From NCBI RefSeq assembly GCF_024707545.1, contig NZ_CP062229.1, positions 558,001-622,000 on the forward strand: a stretch of DNA of 64,000 nucleotides, read 5' to 3'. The position numbers were made by a program, and so were the translations under genes. How positions within the stretch are numbered: the stretch's first letter is position 1; every line of letters starts with the position of its first letter. Below the pieces are notes generated by a model. It saw only the letters and a list, made by a program, of their open reading frames with translations. It made no database searches and was not told the DNA's origin. Origin of the DNA: Mesorhizobium onobrychidis. Lineage in GTDB: Bacteria > Pseudomonadota > Alphaproteobacteria > Rhizobiales > Rhizobiaceae. Positions 46,471 through 57,511 of this stretch are shown in pieces.

Positions 46471-46473
<3 letters not shown>
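46371..46473. repeat. Rhizobial palindromic repeat with two hairpins
   Basis: About 100 bp with outer AGAGC/GCTCT ends, a first hairpin CGTTTTGGT-GGA-ACCAAAACG (46382-46402) and a second nested one with GCATTTTG/CAAAATGC outside and GCCAAACG/CGTTTGGC inside. Its last three bases are the stop codon of the minus-strand ABC ATPase gene, so it sits between two convergent genes and is well placed to end both transcripts. Confidence 0.65.
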
Positions 46474-48284
<1,811 letters not shown>

Positions 48285-48288
<4 letters not shown>

Positions 48289-49229
48289 TCGAAGACGCAG
48301 CGCGGGAAGTAGAACGACACCACCCAGTTCGGCATGTCGACGATCTCGCTGATCCGGAGATCGCCGCAGACCGAAACCAGCATGTAGGCCTCGACCGGCT
48401 CCATTGCGTAGCGGCCGGCAAGCAGGTCGACCATCTGGGAGACCGCTTCTCTGGCGCCCGTCATCAGGTCCGGTCCGATGCCGGTCGTCACCTCATAGCC
48501 CTTGGCATCGAGATGGCGCGTCACCGGGCCAGGCGTGGTGAAGCGCGGTGTCTTCAGCCGCGCATCCTTGACCAGGTCGAGCTTGAGCACGACATCCATC
48601 GGGCTTTCGATCGCCGTGCCGCACACTTCGCCGTCGCCTTGCGCGGCATGCGTGTCGCCGACCGAAAACAGCGCACCGGCCACCTCCACCGGCAGATAGA
48701 GCGTGGTGCCGGCCGCGAGATCGCGGATGTCGAGATTGCCGCCGACGCGCCTTGGCGGCACCACCGAGTGGAGGCCCATTTCAGCCGGCGCGTTGCCGAT
48801 GGTGCCGGCAAACGGTTTCAGCGGCACGCGGGCTTGCCTGCCGAACAGCGCCGGCTCGAGCGAGACGGCGTCGTATGTCCAGATGTTCAGCGCCGGTTCC
48901 GGGAAGTCGTCGGCGAGCAGGCCGAACCCCGGAATGTTCCCCGTCCAGCCGAAGCCGGACGGCTTGAACATCTCGATCGTCACCTTCAGTGCATCGCCAG
49001 GCTCGGCGCCGTCGACGAAGATCGGCCCGGTCACCGGGTTGATCCTATCAAAATCGAGCTTGGCGACGTCGGCAACGGTGCTGTCGGCCTGAAGCTGGCC
49101 ACCCGACGAATCAAGGCACTGGAATTCGATCGTCGAACCGGGCGCCACCCGTTCAGCCGGGACAAAGGAATTGTCCCAGCCGAAATGGTGATGGCGCCCA
49201 TGGATGGTGTAGTCGCAGTTATTGCACAT
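48285..49229 (-). CDS. Acetamidase/formamidase family amidohydrolase
   Basis: A 314-aa FmdA-type enzyme: VGDTHAAQGDGEVCGTAIES is the family signature, and the IHGRHHHFGWDNSFVP N-terminus and GDLRISEIVDMP C-terminus also match. It hydrolyses formamide or acetamide to ammonia and the acid. It overlaps the ABC binding-protein gene by 11 nt and the ATPase gene by 4 nt, so transport and hydrolysis are coupled. Confidence 0.93.
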
Positions 49230-50862
49230 CGGTCACATACACATTGTCATAGTTGATCGGGATATGGACGGGGTCGACATAGAGATTGTCGGCGCCGCCC
49301 ATCCGTGCCGATTTCATGGTGAAGCGCTGCTCGTTGAAGACCGGTGCCCAGGGCGCGTCTTCCATGATCTTGCCGTAGATCGCGCTCCACATCTTGGCAC
49401 GTTCGCCTGATTTGGCCGGATCGACGATCGAGTCGGCCTCCGCCGCCTTGGCGTCGAGATCCTTGTTGCAGTACCACGACCAGTTCCAGCCGCCCGGAAC
49501 CGCGCCGGCGCAGCCGAGGATCGGCCCGTAGAAGTTCGACGGATCGGGGAAATCGGCGATCCAGGCCATGCCGCCGGACCAGATCATCGGCGCGCCGGCC
49601 TTGTCGCCGCCGGCTGCGATGACGTTGGCCTGCGCGAGCGACTGAATGCTGGCCTTGATGCCGACGGCCGCCAGATCCTGCTGGATCGCCTGGGCGATGC
49701 GCGGGTTGGGATCGGTGTTCATCGCGAACAGCTGCGTGTCGAAACCATCGGGATGACCGGCCTCGGCAAGCAAAGCCTTGGCCTTGGCCACGTCATAGGG
49801 ATAGCCCTTGAATTCCTTGTCATAGCCGGGCATCGATGGCGGCAGCGGCTGGTTGGCCGGCACCGCACGGTTGTTGATCAGCTGGACGACACGGTCCTTG
49901 TTGATCGCCATGTTGACCGCTTGCCGCACCTTCACATTATCGAAGGGCGCCATGGTGGTGTTCATGGTGACGTAGCCGGTGTGCAACTGGCCGCCCTCGA
50001 CGACGCGGGCCTTCTGCTCGGGATCGGCCATCACCTCCTGGAACTTGGCCGGCGGAATGCCGTCGCCGGGAATGTCGATCTCGCCCTTCTGCAGCCGCAG
50101 CAGTGCCACGATCGGCTCCTGCCCGATCTCGAAGCTGACCTTGTCGAGATGCGGCAGGCCCTTGTGCCAATAATCCGGGTTGCGCTCGAAGACGACGCGC
50201 TGGCCGAGCGTCCATTCGGCGAACTTGAACGCCCCGGTGCCGACCGGATGCTTGCCAAAATCCGCGCCGTATTTCTCGACTTCCTCCTTCGGCACGACAT
50301 GCGAGAAGTTGATGGCCATGACATGCAGGAAGGTGGCGTCGGGCCGGGTCAGCTCGAACTTGATCGTGTAGGGGTCGACGACGGTGACGCCCGACAAGCT
50401 TTCCGCCTTGCCGGCAGCGACATCGTCAAACCCCTTGATCGAGCCAAAGAAGCCGGCGCCCGGGCTCTGCGTCTTCGGATTGGTGACGCGATCGAGCGAA
50501 TATTTCACGTCGTCGGCAGTCATCTCGCGGCCATTGTGGAACTTCACCCCTTGGCGCAGCTTGAAGGTGAAGGTCTTGCCGTCGGGCGCAATCTCGTAGC
50601 TCTCGGCGAGGTCGGGCCGCAGGTTGGTGGTGCCCGGCTCGTAGTCCATCAGCCCGTCGAACAGGCTCTTGATCATCGACCAGTTCTGCCAGTCATAGCC
50701 GATGGCCGGATCGAGCGTGGCGACGTCGTCCTTGTAGGTGATGGTGATCGCGCCGCCCTGCTTGGCGTTCGGATCGACGGCGTCTTCGGCGCGTACGCTT
50801 GCCGTGCCGAGCATCAGCGCGAGCGCCGATACCGTAACAGTGGAGGTCAAGAATTTCTTCAT
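49219..50862 (-). CDS. ABC transporter substrate-binding protein, SBP family 5
   Basis: A 547-aa family-5 solute-binding protein. A Sec signal peptide (MKKFLTSTVTVSALALMLGTASVRA) precedes TLDPAIGYDWQNWSMIKSLFDGL and FKLRQGVKFHNGREMTADDVKYSL, diagnostic of peptide/nickel/opine-binding proteins. The ATG at 50862 is supported by AAAGGGAA. The frame is open far upstream through the permease in another frame, which is not coding. The ligand is likely an amide or small peptide, given the formamidase. Confidence 0.93.
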   Translation of the reverse strand: MKKFLTSTVTVSALALMLGTASVRAEDAVDPNAKQGGAITITYKDDVATLDPAIGYDWQNWSMIKSLFDGLMDYEPGTTNLRPDLAESYEIAPDGKTFTFKLRQGVKFHNGREMTADDVKYSLDRVTNPKTQSPGAGFFGSIKGFDDVAAGKAESLSGVTVVDPYTIKFELTRPDATFLHVMAINFSHVVPKEEVEKYGADFGKHPVGTGAFKFAEWTLGQRVVFERNPDYWHKGLPHLDKVSFEIGQEPIVALLRLQKGEIDIPGDGIPPAKFQEVMADPEQKARVVEGGQLHTGYVTMNTTMAPFDNVKVRQAVNMAINKDRVVQLINNRAVPANQPLPPSMPGYDKEFKGYPYDVAKAKALLAEAGHPDGFDTQLFAMNTDPNPRIAQAIQQDLAAVGIKASIQSLAQANVIAAGGDKAGAPMIWSGGMAWIADFPDPSNFYGPILGCAGAVPGGWNWSWYCNKDLDAKAAEADSIVDPAKSGERAKMWSAIYGKIMEDAPWAPVFNEQRFTMKSARMGGADNLYVDPVHIPINYDNVYVTDVQ

Positions 50863-50906
50863 CTCATGTTCCCTTTCTCTGGTTTTTATCGGTCTCTTTT
50901 TGGTTT

Positions 50907-51827
50907 TCATCTGAGCTTGATGCGCGGGTCGATGAACGGTGCGACGGTGTCGGCCAGGAGATTGCCAAGTACGATGGCGAAGGCCGAAACCAGGGTGACA
51001 CCCATGATGATCGGAATGTCGACGCGCTGGATGGCCTGCCAGGCAAGCTGGCCGATGCCGGGCCAGCCGAACACGCTTTCGACCACCACGATGCCGCCCA
51101 TGAAGATGCCGATGTCGATGCCGATCATGGCGATGACCGGCAGGATGGCGTTGGGAAGTGCGTGGCGGAAGATGATGGCGCCGCGCGCAAGGCCCTTGGC
51201 GCGGGCGGTCCGCATATAGTCCTGGCGCAGCACGTCGATCATCGACGAGCGCATCATGCGGGCATACCAGCCGGCGCCGAGGATCCCCATGGTCAGCGAG
51301 GGCAGCACCAAATGGCGCCAGGTGCCGTAGCCGCCGATCGGAAACCAGCCGAGCCGCACGGCGAATACATAGAGGAGCAGCAGGCCGACGACGAACTGCG
51401 GCGCCGAGACGCCGACAAAGGACGCGACCATCAGCGTCTGGTCGGTGGCGGTGCCGCGCCTGACGGCGGCAAGCAGGCCCATCGTCAGGCCGATCGCCAG
51501 CTCGCAAAGGATGGCGCCGATCATCAGCAGCAGGCTTGCCGGCAGCCGCGAGACGATGAGCACCGTGACCTCGGAACGCTGGATGTAGGAGCGTCCGAGA
51601 TCGCCGCTGAGCAGGCTGGTCAGATAGTGCCAGTACTGGATGATGAAGGGCTGATCGAGGCCGAGCTGCCGGCGGATGTTCTCGACCGTCTCGGGCGTGG
51701 CGCTGCGGCCGGCGATCTGGCGGACGGGGTCGGCAGGCAGCAGGTAGAGCAGCGCAAAGGTGATCAGCGAGACGCCCAGCAGGATGAGCAGCGATTGAAT
51801 GACGCGGCGGCCGAGATAGGCGATCAT
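50907..51827 (-). CDS. ABC permease, DppB type
   Basis: A 306-aa inner-membrane permease with six helices, the N-terminal MIAYLGRRVIQSLLILLGVSLITF and the EAA-like loop RTARAKGLARGAIIFRHALPNAILPV. The start at 51827 overlaps the partner permease gene by 4 nt. It pairs with the DppC-type permease. Confidence 0.93.
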   Translation of the reverse strand: MIAYLGRRVIQSLLILLGVSLITFALLYLLPADPVRQIAGRSATPETVENIRRQLGLDQPFIIQYWHYLTSLLSGDLGRSYIQRSEVTVLIVSRLPASLLLMIGAILCELAIGLTMGLLAAVRRGTATDQTLMVASFVGVSAPQFVVGLLLLYVFAVRLGWFPIGGYGTWRHLVLPSLTMGILGAGWYARMMRSSMIDVLRQDYMRTARAKGLARGAIIFRHALPNAILPVIAMIGIDIGIFMGGIVVVESVFGWPGIGQLAWQAIQRVDIPIIMGVTLVSAFAIVLGNLLADTVAPFIDPRIKLR

Positions 51828-52732
51828 GCCCGGCCCCTTTGCGTCGGATCGAGGATGTCGCGCAGCGCATCGCCGATGAGGTTGAAGGCCAGCGCCAGCG
51901 CCAGGATCGCCGCACCCGGAAAGAAGACCAGCCAGGGTGCTGCCTGGAAATAGGTCTGGTTCTCGAAAATGATGTTGCCCCAGGATGCGGTCGGCGGCTG
52001 CACGCCGATGCCGAGATAACTGAGCGTTGCTTCGAGCAGCACCGTGGTCGAGATGCCGAGCGTGCCCCAGACGATGATCGTCGGCAGCAGATGCGGCAGG
52101 ATATGGCGAAACAGGATGCGTGGTGCGCTGGCACCGATCGTACGCTCGGCGTCGATGAACTCGCGCTCGGCGAGCGAGCTGGTCTCGGTGTAGATGACCC
52201 GCGCGGTCTGCACCCAGTTCACCAGTGCGATCACCATGGCAACGATCCACAGGCTCGGCTGGAGTACCGCCGCCAGGCAGATGGCGAGCAGCAGCGCCGG
52301 GAAGGCCATCATCAGATCGGTGAAGCGCATCAGCGCGCCGCCGATCCAGCCGCGGAAATAGCCCGCGGTGACGCCGACCAGCGTGCCGATCAAAAGCGCC
52401 ACGCCGTTGGCGACAATGCCGATGATCAGCGAGGTGCGTGCGCCGAAAAGGATGCGGGTCAGCAGATCGCGGCCGAGCAGATCCGTGCCCAGCCAGAAGC
52501 TGGCATTCGGCGGCAAGGGCGCGCCTTCAAGCGTCAGCCCGTCGAACATCTGCTCGTTCGGATCGTAGCCCGTCAGCCACGGCGCCAGGATGGCGCCGGC
52601 CACAACGACGGCAACGATCACCAGGCCGATCAATGCCAGGGGACGCTTGACCAGGCGCCGCCAGACGCCGGCGCGCGGCCTGGCCGGCATGCGCCCGGTT
52701 GCCGGAAGGTCAGGCGCGATGGGACTGGTCAT
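51824..52732 (-). CDS. ABC permease, DppC type
   Basis: A 302-aa permease with the characteristic N-terminal domain FWLGTDLLGRDLLTRILFGARTSL and EAA-like loop DAERTIGASAPRILFRHILPHLLPTI. Its start overlaps the end of the amiR-like gene by 23 nt, which ties the importer to the amide-sensing regulators. Confidence 0.93.
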   Translation of the reverse strand: MTSPIAPDLPATGRMPARPRAGVWRRLVKRPLALIGLVIVAVVVAGAILAPWLTGYDPNEQMFDGLTLEGAPLPPNASFWLGTDLLGRDLLTRILFGARTSLIIGIVANGVALLIGTLVGVTAGYFRGWIGGALMRFTDLMMAFPALLLAICLAAVLQPSLWIVAMVIALVNWVQTARVIYTETSSLAEREFIDAERTIGASAPRILFRHILPHLLPTIIVWGTLGISTTVLLEATLSYLGIGVQPPTASWGNIIFENQTYFQAAPWLVFFPGAAILALALAFNLIGDALRDILDPTQRGRA

Positions 52733-53309
52733 CGCCGCCTTCTTCCGTCATCGCCACGATCCTGCGCGCGGCCTCCTCGACACTGATCTGCCAGCTCATC
52801 GCCAGCGACCGGAGCTGCGCATAGGCGCGGCCGTCCTCGGCGCCTTTCGACAAGGCCTCCACTGCGCGCACGATGGTCTGGCGCTCCGCGACGCGCAGGC
52901 GAAGCGACGATATCTCGCTTGCCAAAAGCTTGCGCGCCTCGAAACTCTGCCGTGCGATCAAAAGGGCGCTGTAGACGCCGGCATTGCCGACCGGCTTCAG
53001 CAACTGGGCGTCGGCCTTGTGCGACAGCGCCCACTCGATGCGGCCCGGCGCTTCGGAGCCGATCAGCGCGACCAGCGGCATCGGCGCCTCGCCCGGCGCC
53101 CATGGGAATTGTTCGTCGAAGCCGAGATCGGCATCGAAGAAGACGAAGTCCGCCACGAGCGCCTCGGCCGGCAGTTCCGGCCAGCAGCCGACCGTATCGA
53201 GGCCGATGGCCGACAATTGCCGCGTTATCGCCTGCACCGTCGAATGCGGACGATGCAAGACAAAGGCCCTGGCGCCGCCGAGATTCGGGATGCGCGGGAC
53301 CTTGCTCAC
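52710..53309 (-). CDS. AmiR-like ANTAR-domain antiterminator
   Basis: A 199-aa protein with an N-terminal pseudo-receiver domain (lacking the phosphorylation site pattern) and a C-terminal ANTAR domain (about residues 135-190, containing LRLRVAERQTIVRAVEAL and AYAQLRSLAMSWQISVEEAARRIV). ANTAR proteins bind two-hairpin RNA leaders and prevent termination. In Pseudomonas, AmiC holds AmiR silent until an amide binds. The start is GTG, overlapping the amiC-like stop by 4 nt, the same order as in the ami operon. Confidence 0.88.
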   Translation of the reverse strand: MSKVPRIPNLGGARAFVLHRPHSTVQAITRQLSAIGLDTVGCWPELPAEALVADFVFFDADLGFDEQFPWAPGEAPMPLVALIGSEAPGRIEWALSHKADAQLLKPVGNAGVYSALLIARQSFEARKLLASEISSLRLRVAERQTIVRAVEALSKGAEDGRAYAQLRSLAMSWQISVEEAARRIVAMTEEGGDDQSHRA

Positions 53310-54433
53310 GAGACCACCCTCAGGCGTGGGCGGCCGAACGTCTCGGTCCGGTCATAGCGGGACAGATAGGGATCGGGCGCGACACCCTTGGTCAGCGTGA
53401 CGGTCCTGAACGCGGTCCCCTCGATGCGCCCGATCTGCACCGGCAAGGTGGCGTGCTGGGTTTGCGGATCGATGGAGATGTCGCCGAGCGGGGTTCGAAA
53501 CGAGGTTCCGGCAAAGGCCTGGGGAAGGTCCGGCCATTGTGCGCCGGGATTGCGGGCGAGGATCTCGGCAAGCGTCCGCACCGAGGCATAGGCCGCCGCC
53601 TCGAAGGACGAGGCCGGCATGATGGAGGGCGCCGAATCACCCTGGCGATCCGCTACCGAGATATCGTGAAAGTACGGCCCGACGGAAAGGTGGCCATTGC
53701 CCGCCTCGTTGAGCGCCGGCAACTCGCATTCGGTGAGATTGCAGGACAGGATCGGGCAGCGCTCCGGCCTGAAATGCGGGTCGCGTTCGGCAAGTTCGGC
53801 ATAGGCCGCGATGAAGGCATAGGACGAGGAGCCGATCAGGTTGTTCAGGATGAACTCCGGCCGGGTGGCCTGGATCTCGGCGATCAGCCTGGAGACATCG
53901 ACCTCGCCGAGCGGCAGATAGCGCTCGCCCAAAACCTTGCCGCCGGCGTCGGCGATCAGGTCGCGGGCGACACGGTTGGTCTCCCAGCCCCAGATATAGT
54001 TCGAGCCGAGCAGGAAGCCGTTGGCACCGAAGCGCGGCACTACATGGGCCAGCAGCGGGACGAGGTGCTGGTTCGGGCAAGCGTGCATGTAGACGACATG
54101 CTCGTTCGCTTCGAAGCCCTCATAGGGGCAGGCGTACCAGAGCGTGCCGCCGGCGCGCTCGAGGATCGGAATGACCTCCTTGCGGCTCCATGACGTGATG
54201 CAGCCAATGATGTGGCGCGCACTGCTGTTGGCGAGAATGTCGGCGCAGCCCGTCGCGTAGCCATCGATGTTGCCCTGCGGGTCGCGCTCCACCGGAACGA
54301 ATTCGATCGGGATGGCGGGATCGGCATTGATGTCGGCGATGGCCGTCATCGCACCCGAACGGCAGGATTCGGACAGCAGGCGGTAGTTGCCCGACCGCGA
54401 GTAAAGGATGCCGATTTCGATACGCCGTCCCAA
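53306..54433 (-). CDS. AmiC-like amide-sensing periplasmic-binding-fold regulator
   Basis: A 375-aa cytoplasmic ligand sensor: IEIGILYSRSGNYRLLSESCRSGAM and IIGCITSWSRKEVIPILERAGGTLWY resemble AmiC and urea/short-chain amide-binding proteins. No signal peptide is seen. The start is uncertain: TTG at 54433 gives the AmiC-type N-terminus (M)GRRIEIGIL with GGGGAT upstream; an ATG at 54535 would add 34 residues with no family similarity. It would bind an amide and release AmiR. Confidence 0.85.
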   Translation of the reverse strand: MGRRIEIGILYSRSGNYRLLSESCRSGAMTAIADINADPAIPIEFVPVERDPQGNIDGYATGCADILANSSARHIIGCITSWSRKEVIPILERAGGTLWYACPYEGFEANEHVVYMHACPNQHLVPLLAHVVPRFGANGFLLGSNYIWGWETNRVARDLIADAGGKVLGERYLPLGEVDVSRLIAEIQATRPEFILNNLIGSSSYAFIAAYAELAERDPHFRPERCPILSCNLTECELPALNEAGNGHLSVGPYFHDISVADRQGDSAPSIMPASSFEAAAYASVRTLAEILARNPGAQWPDLPQAFAGTSFRTPLGDISIDPQTQHATLPVQIGRIEGTAFRTVTLTKGVAPDPYLSRYDRTETFGRPRLRVVS

Positions 54434-54830
54434 GCAAATCCCCAAAAATAACAATGCCCCGCAGCCGCCGCCGCGGAAGGCGAGGCATACGAGGCATTTT
54501 TGCCGCCCGGCGGTCGGAGCCGGTATTTTCCCCATTAGCGTATTCGGTACGGCGGGTCAGTCAAGCGGGAAAAGCGAGGGCCGGGAAAGTGACCGCGTTG
54601 CATCTGGTTGCGCGAAGGGGTCCCGCGGAAAAATGGCGTGCCCCGCCTAAACGATGCACGCGGTAAGCCCCCCTGTGCTCGCAATGGCAGAATCTTTGAG
54701 AGAATATTCCCGGCTTCGCATTTGGCGAGAAACGCGGTTCTTTGATCCGGCGGCCAGCATCCCCGATGCTGTGAAACAAGGCTTCGCACTTTGCTTGGCC
54801 ACCATGATCTAACAACGGACGGGATTCATC
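54434..54830. promoter_or_regulatory. Divergent leader region between amiC-like and metQ genes
   Basis: About 400 bp. On the amiC-like strand the leader contains a stable hairpin CAGCATC-GGG-GATGCTG (54759-54775). Two near-identical stretches GGCTTCGCATTTGGC and GGCTTCGCACTTTGC (about 54713 and 54781) are also present. An ANTAR-controlled transcript would be expected to carry two small hairpins; the second cannot be assigned with confidence. No SAM riboswitch consensus was recognised before metQ. Confidence 0.35.
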
Positions 54831-55685
54831 ATGATAGGGAATACCAACACTTTGCTGTCGTCCTTTTCGGCAACTATAACTCGGCGCACAGGTCTCGCAT
54901 TACTTTTCGCTTCGGCCGTCGCAATTGCCGGCTTGGCTGCACCCAGTTCGGCCTTCGCCGAGGACAAGAAGGCGGTCAAGGTCGGCATCATCAGCGGCGA
55001 GGATGAAGACGTATGGCGCGTCGTCACCGCGCAGGCGGCCGAGAAGGGACTGACGATCGAGACCGTGGTGTTCAACGATTACACCCAGCCCAACGAGGCG
55101 CTTGAGCGTGGCGAAATCGACGCCAACGCTTTCCAGCACAAGCCCTATCTCGACAATCAGATCAAGACGCAGGGCTATCACATCGTCCCCGTCGGCTATA
55201 CCGGCGTCTGGCCGATCGGCCTCTATTCCAAGAAACACACTGATGTCGCCGACCTGCCCGAGGGCGCCGTCATCGGCGTGCCGAACGACCCGTCCAATGA
55301 AGGCCGGGCGCTGCGCGTCCTGCAGAACGAGGGCCTCATCAAGCTGAAGGACGGCACCGGTATCCTGGCGACAACGGCCGACATCGCCGACAACCCGAAG
55401 AAACTGGTCATCAAGGAGCTCGACGCCGGCATCGTCGGGCGTTCGGTGGAAGACCTCGACGCGGCCGTGGTCAACACGGATTGGGCGCTGAAAAGCGGCC
55501 TGACCCCCGAAAACCGTGTCGCTCAGGAGCCGATCGCCGACAATCCGTACCGCAATTTCATCGCAGTCAAGGCCGGCAATGAGAACGAACCCTGGGTGAA
55601 GACGCTGGTGGCTTCCTTTCAGAACGAGGCGGTAAAGGCCGAGTTCGACAAGGTCTACAAGGGCACCGGCACCAGCGCCTATTGA
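54831..55685 (+). CDS. metQ: MetQ/NlpA family substrate-binding protein
   Basis: A 284-aa solute-binding protein. The N-terminus has a long signal peptide (to about residue 43, SSAFAEDKK). The core VGIISGEDEDVWRVV, FNDYTQPNEALERGEIDANAFQHKPYL, VGYTGVWPIGLYSKKH and GVPNDPSNEGRALRVL is typical of MetQ. There is no lipobox, so it is likely a soluble periplasmic protein. It is followed by the matching ATPase and permease, forming a methionine-type importer. Confidence 0.93.
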   Translation: MIGNTNTLLSSFSATITRRTGLALLFASAVAIAGLAAPSSAFAEDKKAVKVGIISGEDEDVWRVVTAQAAEKGLTIETVVFNDYTQPNEALERGEIDANAFQHKPYLDNQIKTQGYHIVPVGYTGVWPIGLYSKKHTDVADLPEGAVIGVPNDPSNEGRALRVLQNEGLIKLKDGTGILATTADIADNPKKLVIKELDAGIVGRSVEDLDAAVVNTDWALKSGLTPENRVAQEPIADNPYRNFIAVKAGNENEPWVKTLVASFQNEAVKAEFDKVYKGTGTSAY

Positions 55686-55695
55686 TGAGACATGG

Positions 55696-55713
55696 ATCCG
55701 GGGCGTCCCGGAT
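55696..55713 (+). terminator. Intercistronic hairpin between metQ and metN
   Basis: A perfect ATCCGGG-GCGT-CCCGGAT stem-loop begins 11 nt after the metQ stop, without a T-run. In binding-protein operons such hairpins often protect the upstream message or end most transcripts, raising the binding protein above the transporter. Confidence 0.45.
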
Positions 55714-55783
55714 ATGAAAAAGCGGTCCGCGCCCAACGCGCGGGCCGCAATCCTATTTACGGACCGCCGAAACAGGAACGGCC

Positions 55784-56872
55784 ATGAACCAGCATTTCCC
55801 CGCAACTGCCGAGATACCAGCCGGCACCCCGGAGCGGCCGGAGCATGTCGTGCGGCTCACCGAGCTGAAGCGCCGCTTCGGCGCAACGCCGGCGCTCGAT
55901 GGCGTGTCGCTCACCGTCCGCAAGGGTGAGATTCTCGGCATCATCGGCCGCAGCGGCGCCGGCAAGTCGACGCTGATCCGCTGCCTCAACGGTCTGGAGC
56001 GGCCGGATTCCGGCCAGGTCTTCATCGAAGGCCGCGAGATCAGCCGGCTTGGCGAGCGCGAATTGCAGCCGCTCCGGCGGCGCATCGGCATGATCTTCCA
56101 GCACTTCAACCTGCTTTCGGCCAAGACCGTCGAAGACAATGTCGCGCTGCCGCTCAAGATCGAAGGCCGTCCCGAGGCCGAACGCCTGGCGCGCGCGGCC
56201 GAGCTGCTCGAGTTCGTCGGCCTGTCGGAGAAGGCGAAAGCCTATCCGGCATCGCTGTCGGGCGGCCAGAAGCAGCGCGTCGGCATCGCCAGGGCGCTTG
56301 CCGCCCGTCCCGCGCTGCTGCTCTCGGACGAAGCCACCTCGGCGCTGGACCCGGAGACGACCCGCTCCATCCTTGCCTTGCTGAAAGACATCAACCGGAA
56401 GCTCGGCCTGACCATTCTGCTGATCACCCACGAGATGGAGGTGATCCGCTCGATCGCCGACCGCGTCGCGGTGATCGATGCTGGACGCATCGTCGAGGAA
56501 GGCCCGGTCTGGACGGTCTTTGCCGATCCGAAGTCGGCAATCACCCAGAGCCTGCTTAGCGGCATCCGGCCGCAATTGCCGGCGGAGATCGCAAGCCGGC
56601 TGACGCAGGGCGCCGGCACGGAGGCGATCCTGAGGATCGACGTCGCGGGCGAGGCGGCGCGTGGGCCACTGCTGTCCGACCTTGCTGCCGCCCTACCAGG
56701 CGGGTTTCGCCTCGTGCATGGCGGCATCGACCATGTCCAGCAGCAGCCTGTCGGCACGCTGTTCCTGGCGGTGACGGGGGCCGACGCAAATCACCTTGAA
56801 CAAGTGACCGCGTTATTGAGAGCCCGCGAGGCGCGGGTGGAGGTGCTTGGCCATGTCGCCAAATCTGTTTGA
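55784..56872 (+). CDS. metN: Methionine ABC transporter ATPase MetN
   Basis: A 362-aa ATPase with Walker A GRSGAGKST, signature LSGGQKQRVGIARALA and Walker B LLLSDEATSALD. The C-terminal 90 residues form the NIL-type regulatory domain (HLEQVTALLRAREARVEVL), which binds methionine and inhibits transport in MetN. The start gives a short N-terminal extension before RLTELKRRFG. It overlaps metI by 20 nt. Confidence 0.95.
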   Translation: MNQHFPATAEIPAGTPERPEHVVRLTELKRRFGATPALDGVSLTVRKGEILGIIGRSGAGKSTLIRCLNGLERPDSGQVFIEGREISRLGERELQPLRRRIGMIFQHFNLLSAKTVEDNVALPLKIEGRPEAERLARAAELLEFVGLSEKAKAYPASLSGGQKQRVGIARALAARPALLLSDEATSALDPETTRSILALLKDINRKLGLTILLITHEMEVIRSIADRVAVIDAGRIVEEGPVWTVFADPKSAITQSLLSGIRPQLPAEIASRLTQGAGTEAILRIDVAGEAARGPLLSDLAAALPGGFRLVHGGIDHVQQQPVGTLFLAVTGADANHLEQVTALLRAREARVEVLGHVAKSV

Positions 56873-57509
56873 GCTCCTGCTTCGTTCGATCTGGGAGACG
56901 ATCCTGATGACGGCCGCGTCCGGATTCATTTCGCTCCTCTTCGGCCTGCCGCTCGGCCTGGCGCTGGTCGCCACCGACCGCGGCGGCATCGCCGAAAACC
57001 TGTGGGTGAATCGCTTCCTCGGCGCTGTCATCAACGGCTTCCGCTCGGTGCCTTTCATCATCCTGCTCGTCGCGCTGATCCCGGTGACGCGGCTGATCGT
57101 CGGCACCTCGATCGGCACATGGGCAGCGATCGTGCCGCTGTCGATCGCGGCCACGCCTTACTACGCCCGCATCGCCGAAGTGTCGCTGCGCGAGGTCGAC
57201 CACGGGCTGATCGAGGCGGCGCGTGCCATGGGCGGCAACCGCTGGACGATCATCCGCGAGGTGCTGGTGCCGGAAGCCCTGCCGGGCATCGTCGCCGGCT
57301 TCACGCTGACGCTGGTGACGCTGATCGGCGCCTCGGCAATGGCCGGGGCCATCGGCGCGGGCGGGCTTGGCGACCTCGCCATCCGCTATGGCTACCAGCG
57401 CTTCGAGACGTCAGTCATGGTCGCCGTGGTCATCGTGCTGATCGTCCTGGTCTGCGGTATCCAGTGGGCCGGCGACCAGCTGGTGGCCAGGCTGGATCAC
57501 AGGGGGTAG
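56853..57509 (+). CDS. metI: Methionine ABC transporter permease MetI
   Basis: A 218-aa permease with five membrane helices and the EAA loop LIEAARAMGGNRWTIIREVLVPEALPGIVAGF. The ATG at 56853 gives MSPNLFELLLRSIWETILMT, the usual MetI N-terminus. The overlap with metN implies coupling. Confidence 0.95.
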   Translation: MSPNLFELLLRSIWETILMTAASGFISLLFGLPLGLALVATDRGGIAENLWVNRFLGAVINGFRSVPFIILLVALIPVTRLIVGTSIGTWAAIVPLSIAATPYYARIAEVSLREVDHGLIEAARAMGGNRWTIIREVLVPEALPGIVAGFTLTLVTLIGASAMAGAIGAGGLGDLAIRYGYQRFETSVMVAVVIVLIVLVCGIQWAGDQLVARLDHRG

Positions 57510-57511
57510 GA

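Noticed and set aside
50863..52134. Long N-terminal extension of the family-5 binding protein
   Set aside because: The upstream frame overlaps both permease genes out of frame, while a normal signal peptide with a ribosome site begins at 50862.
54434..54830. SAM riboswitch before metQ
   Set aside because: Neither the SAM-I nor the SAM-II consensus was recognised in the leader; only simple hairpins are seen.
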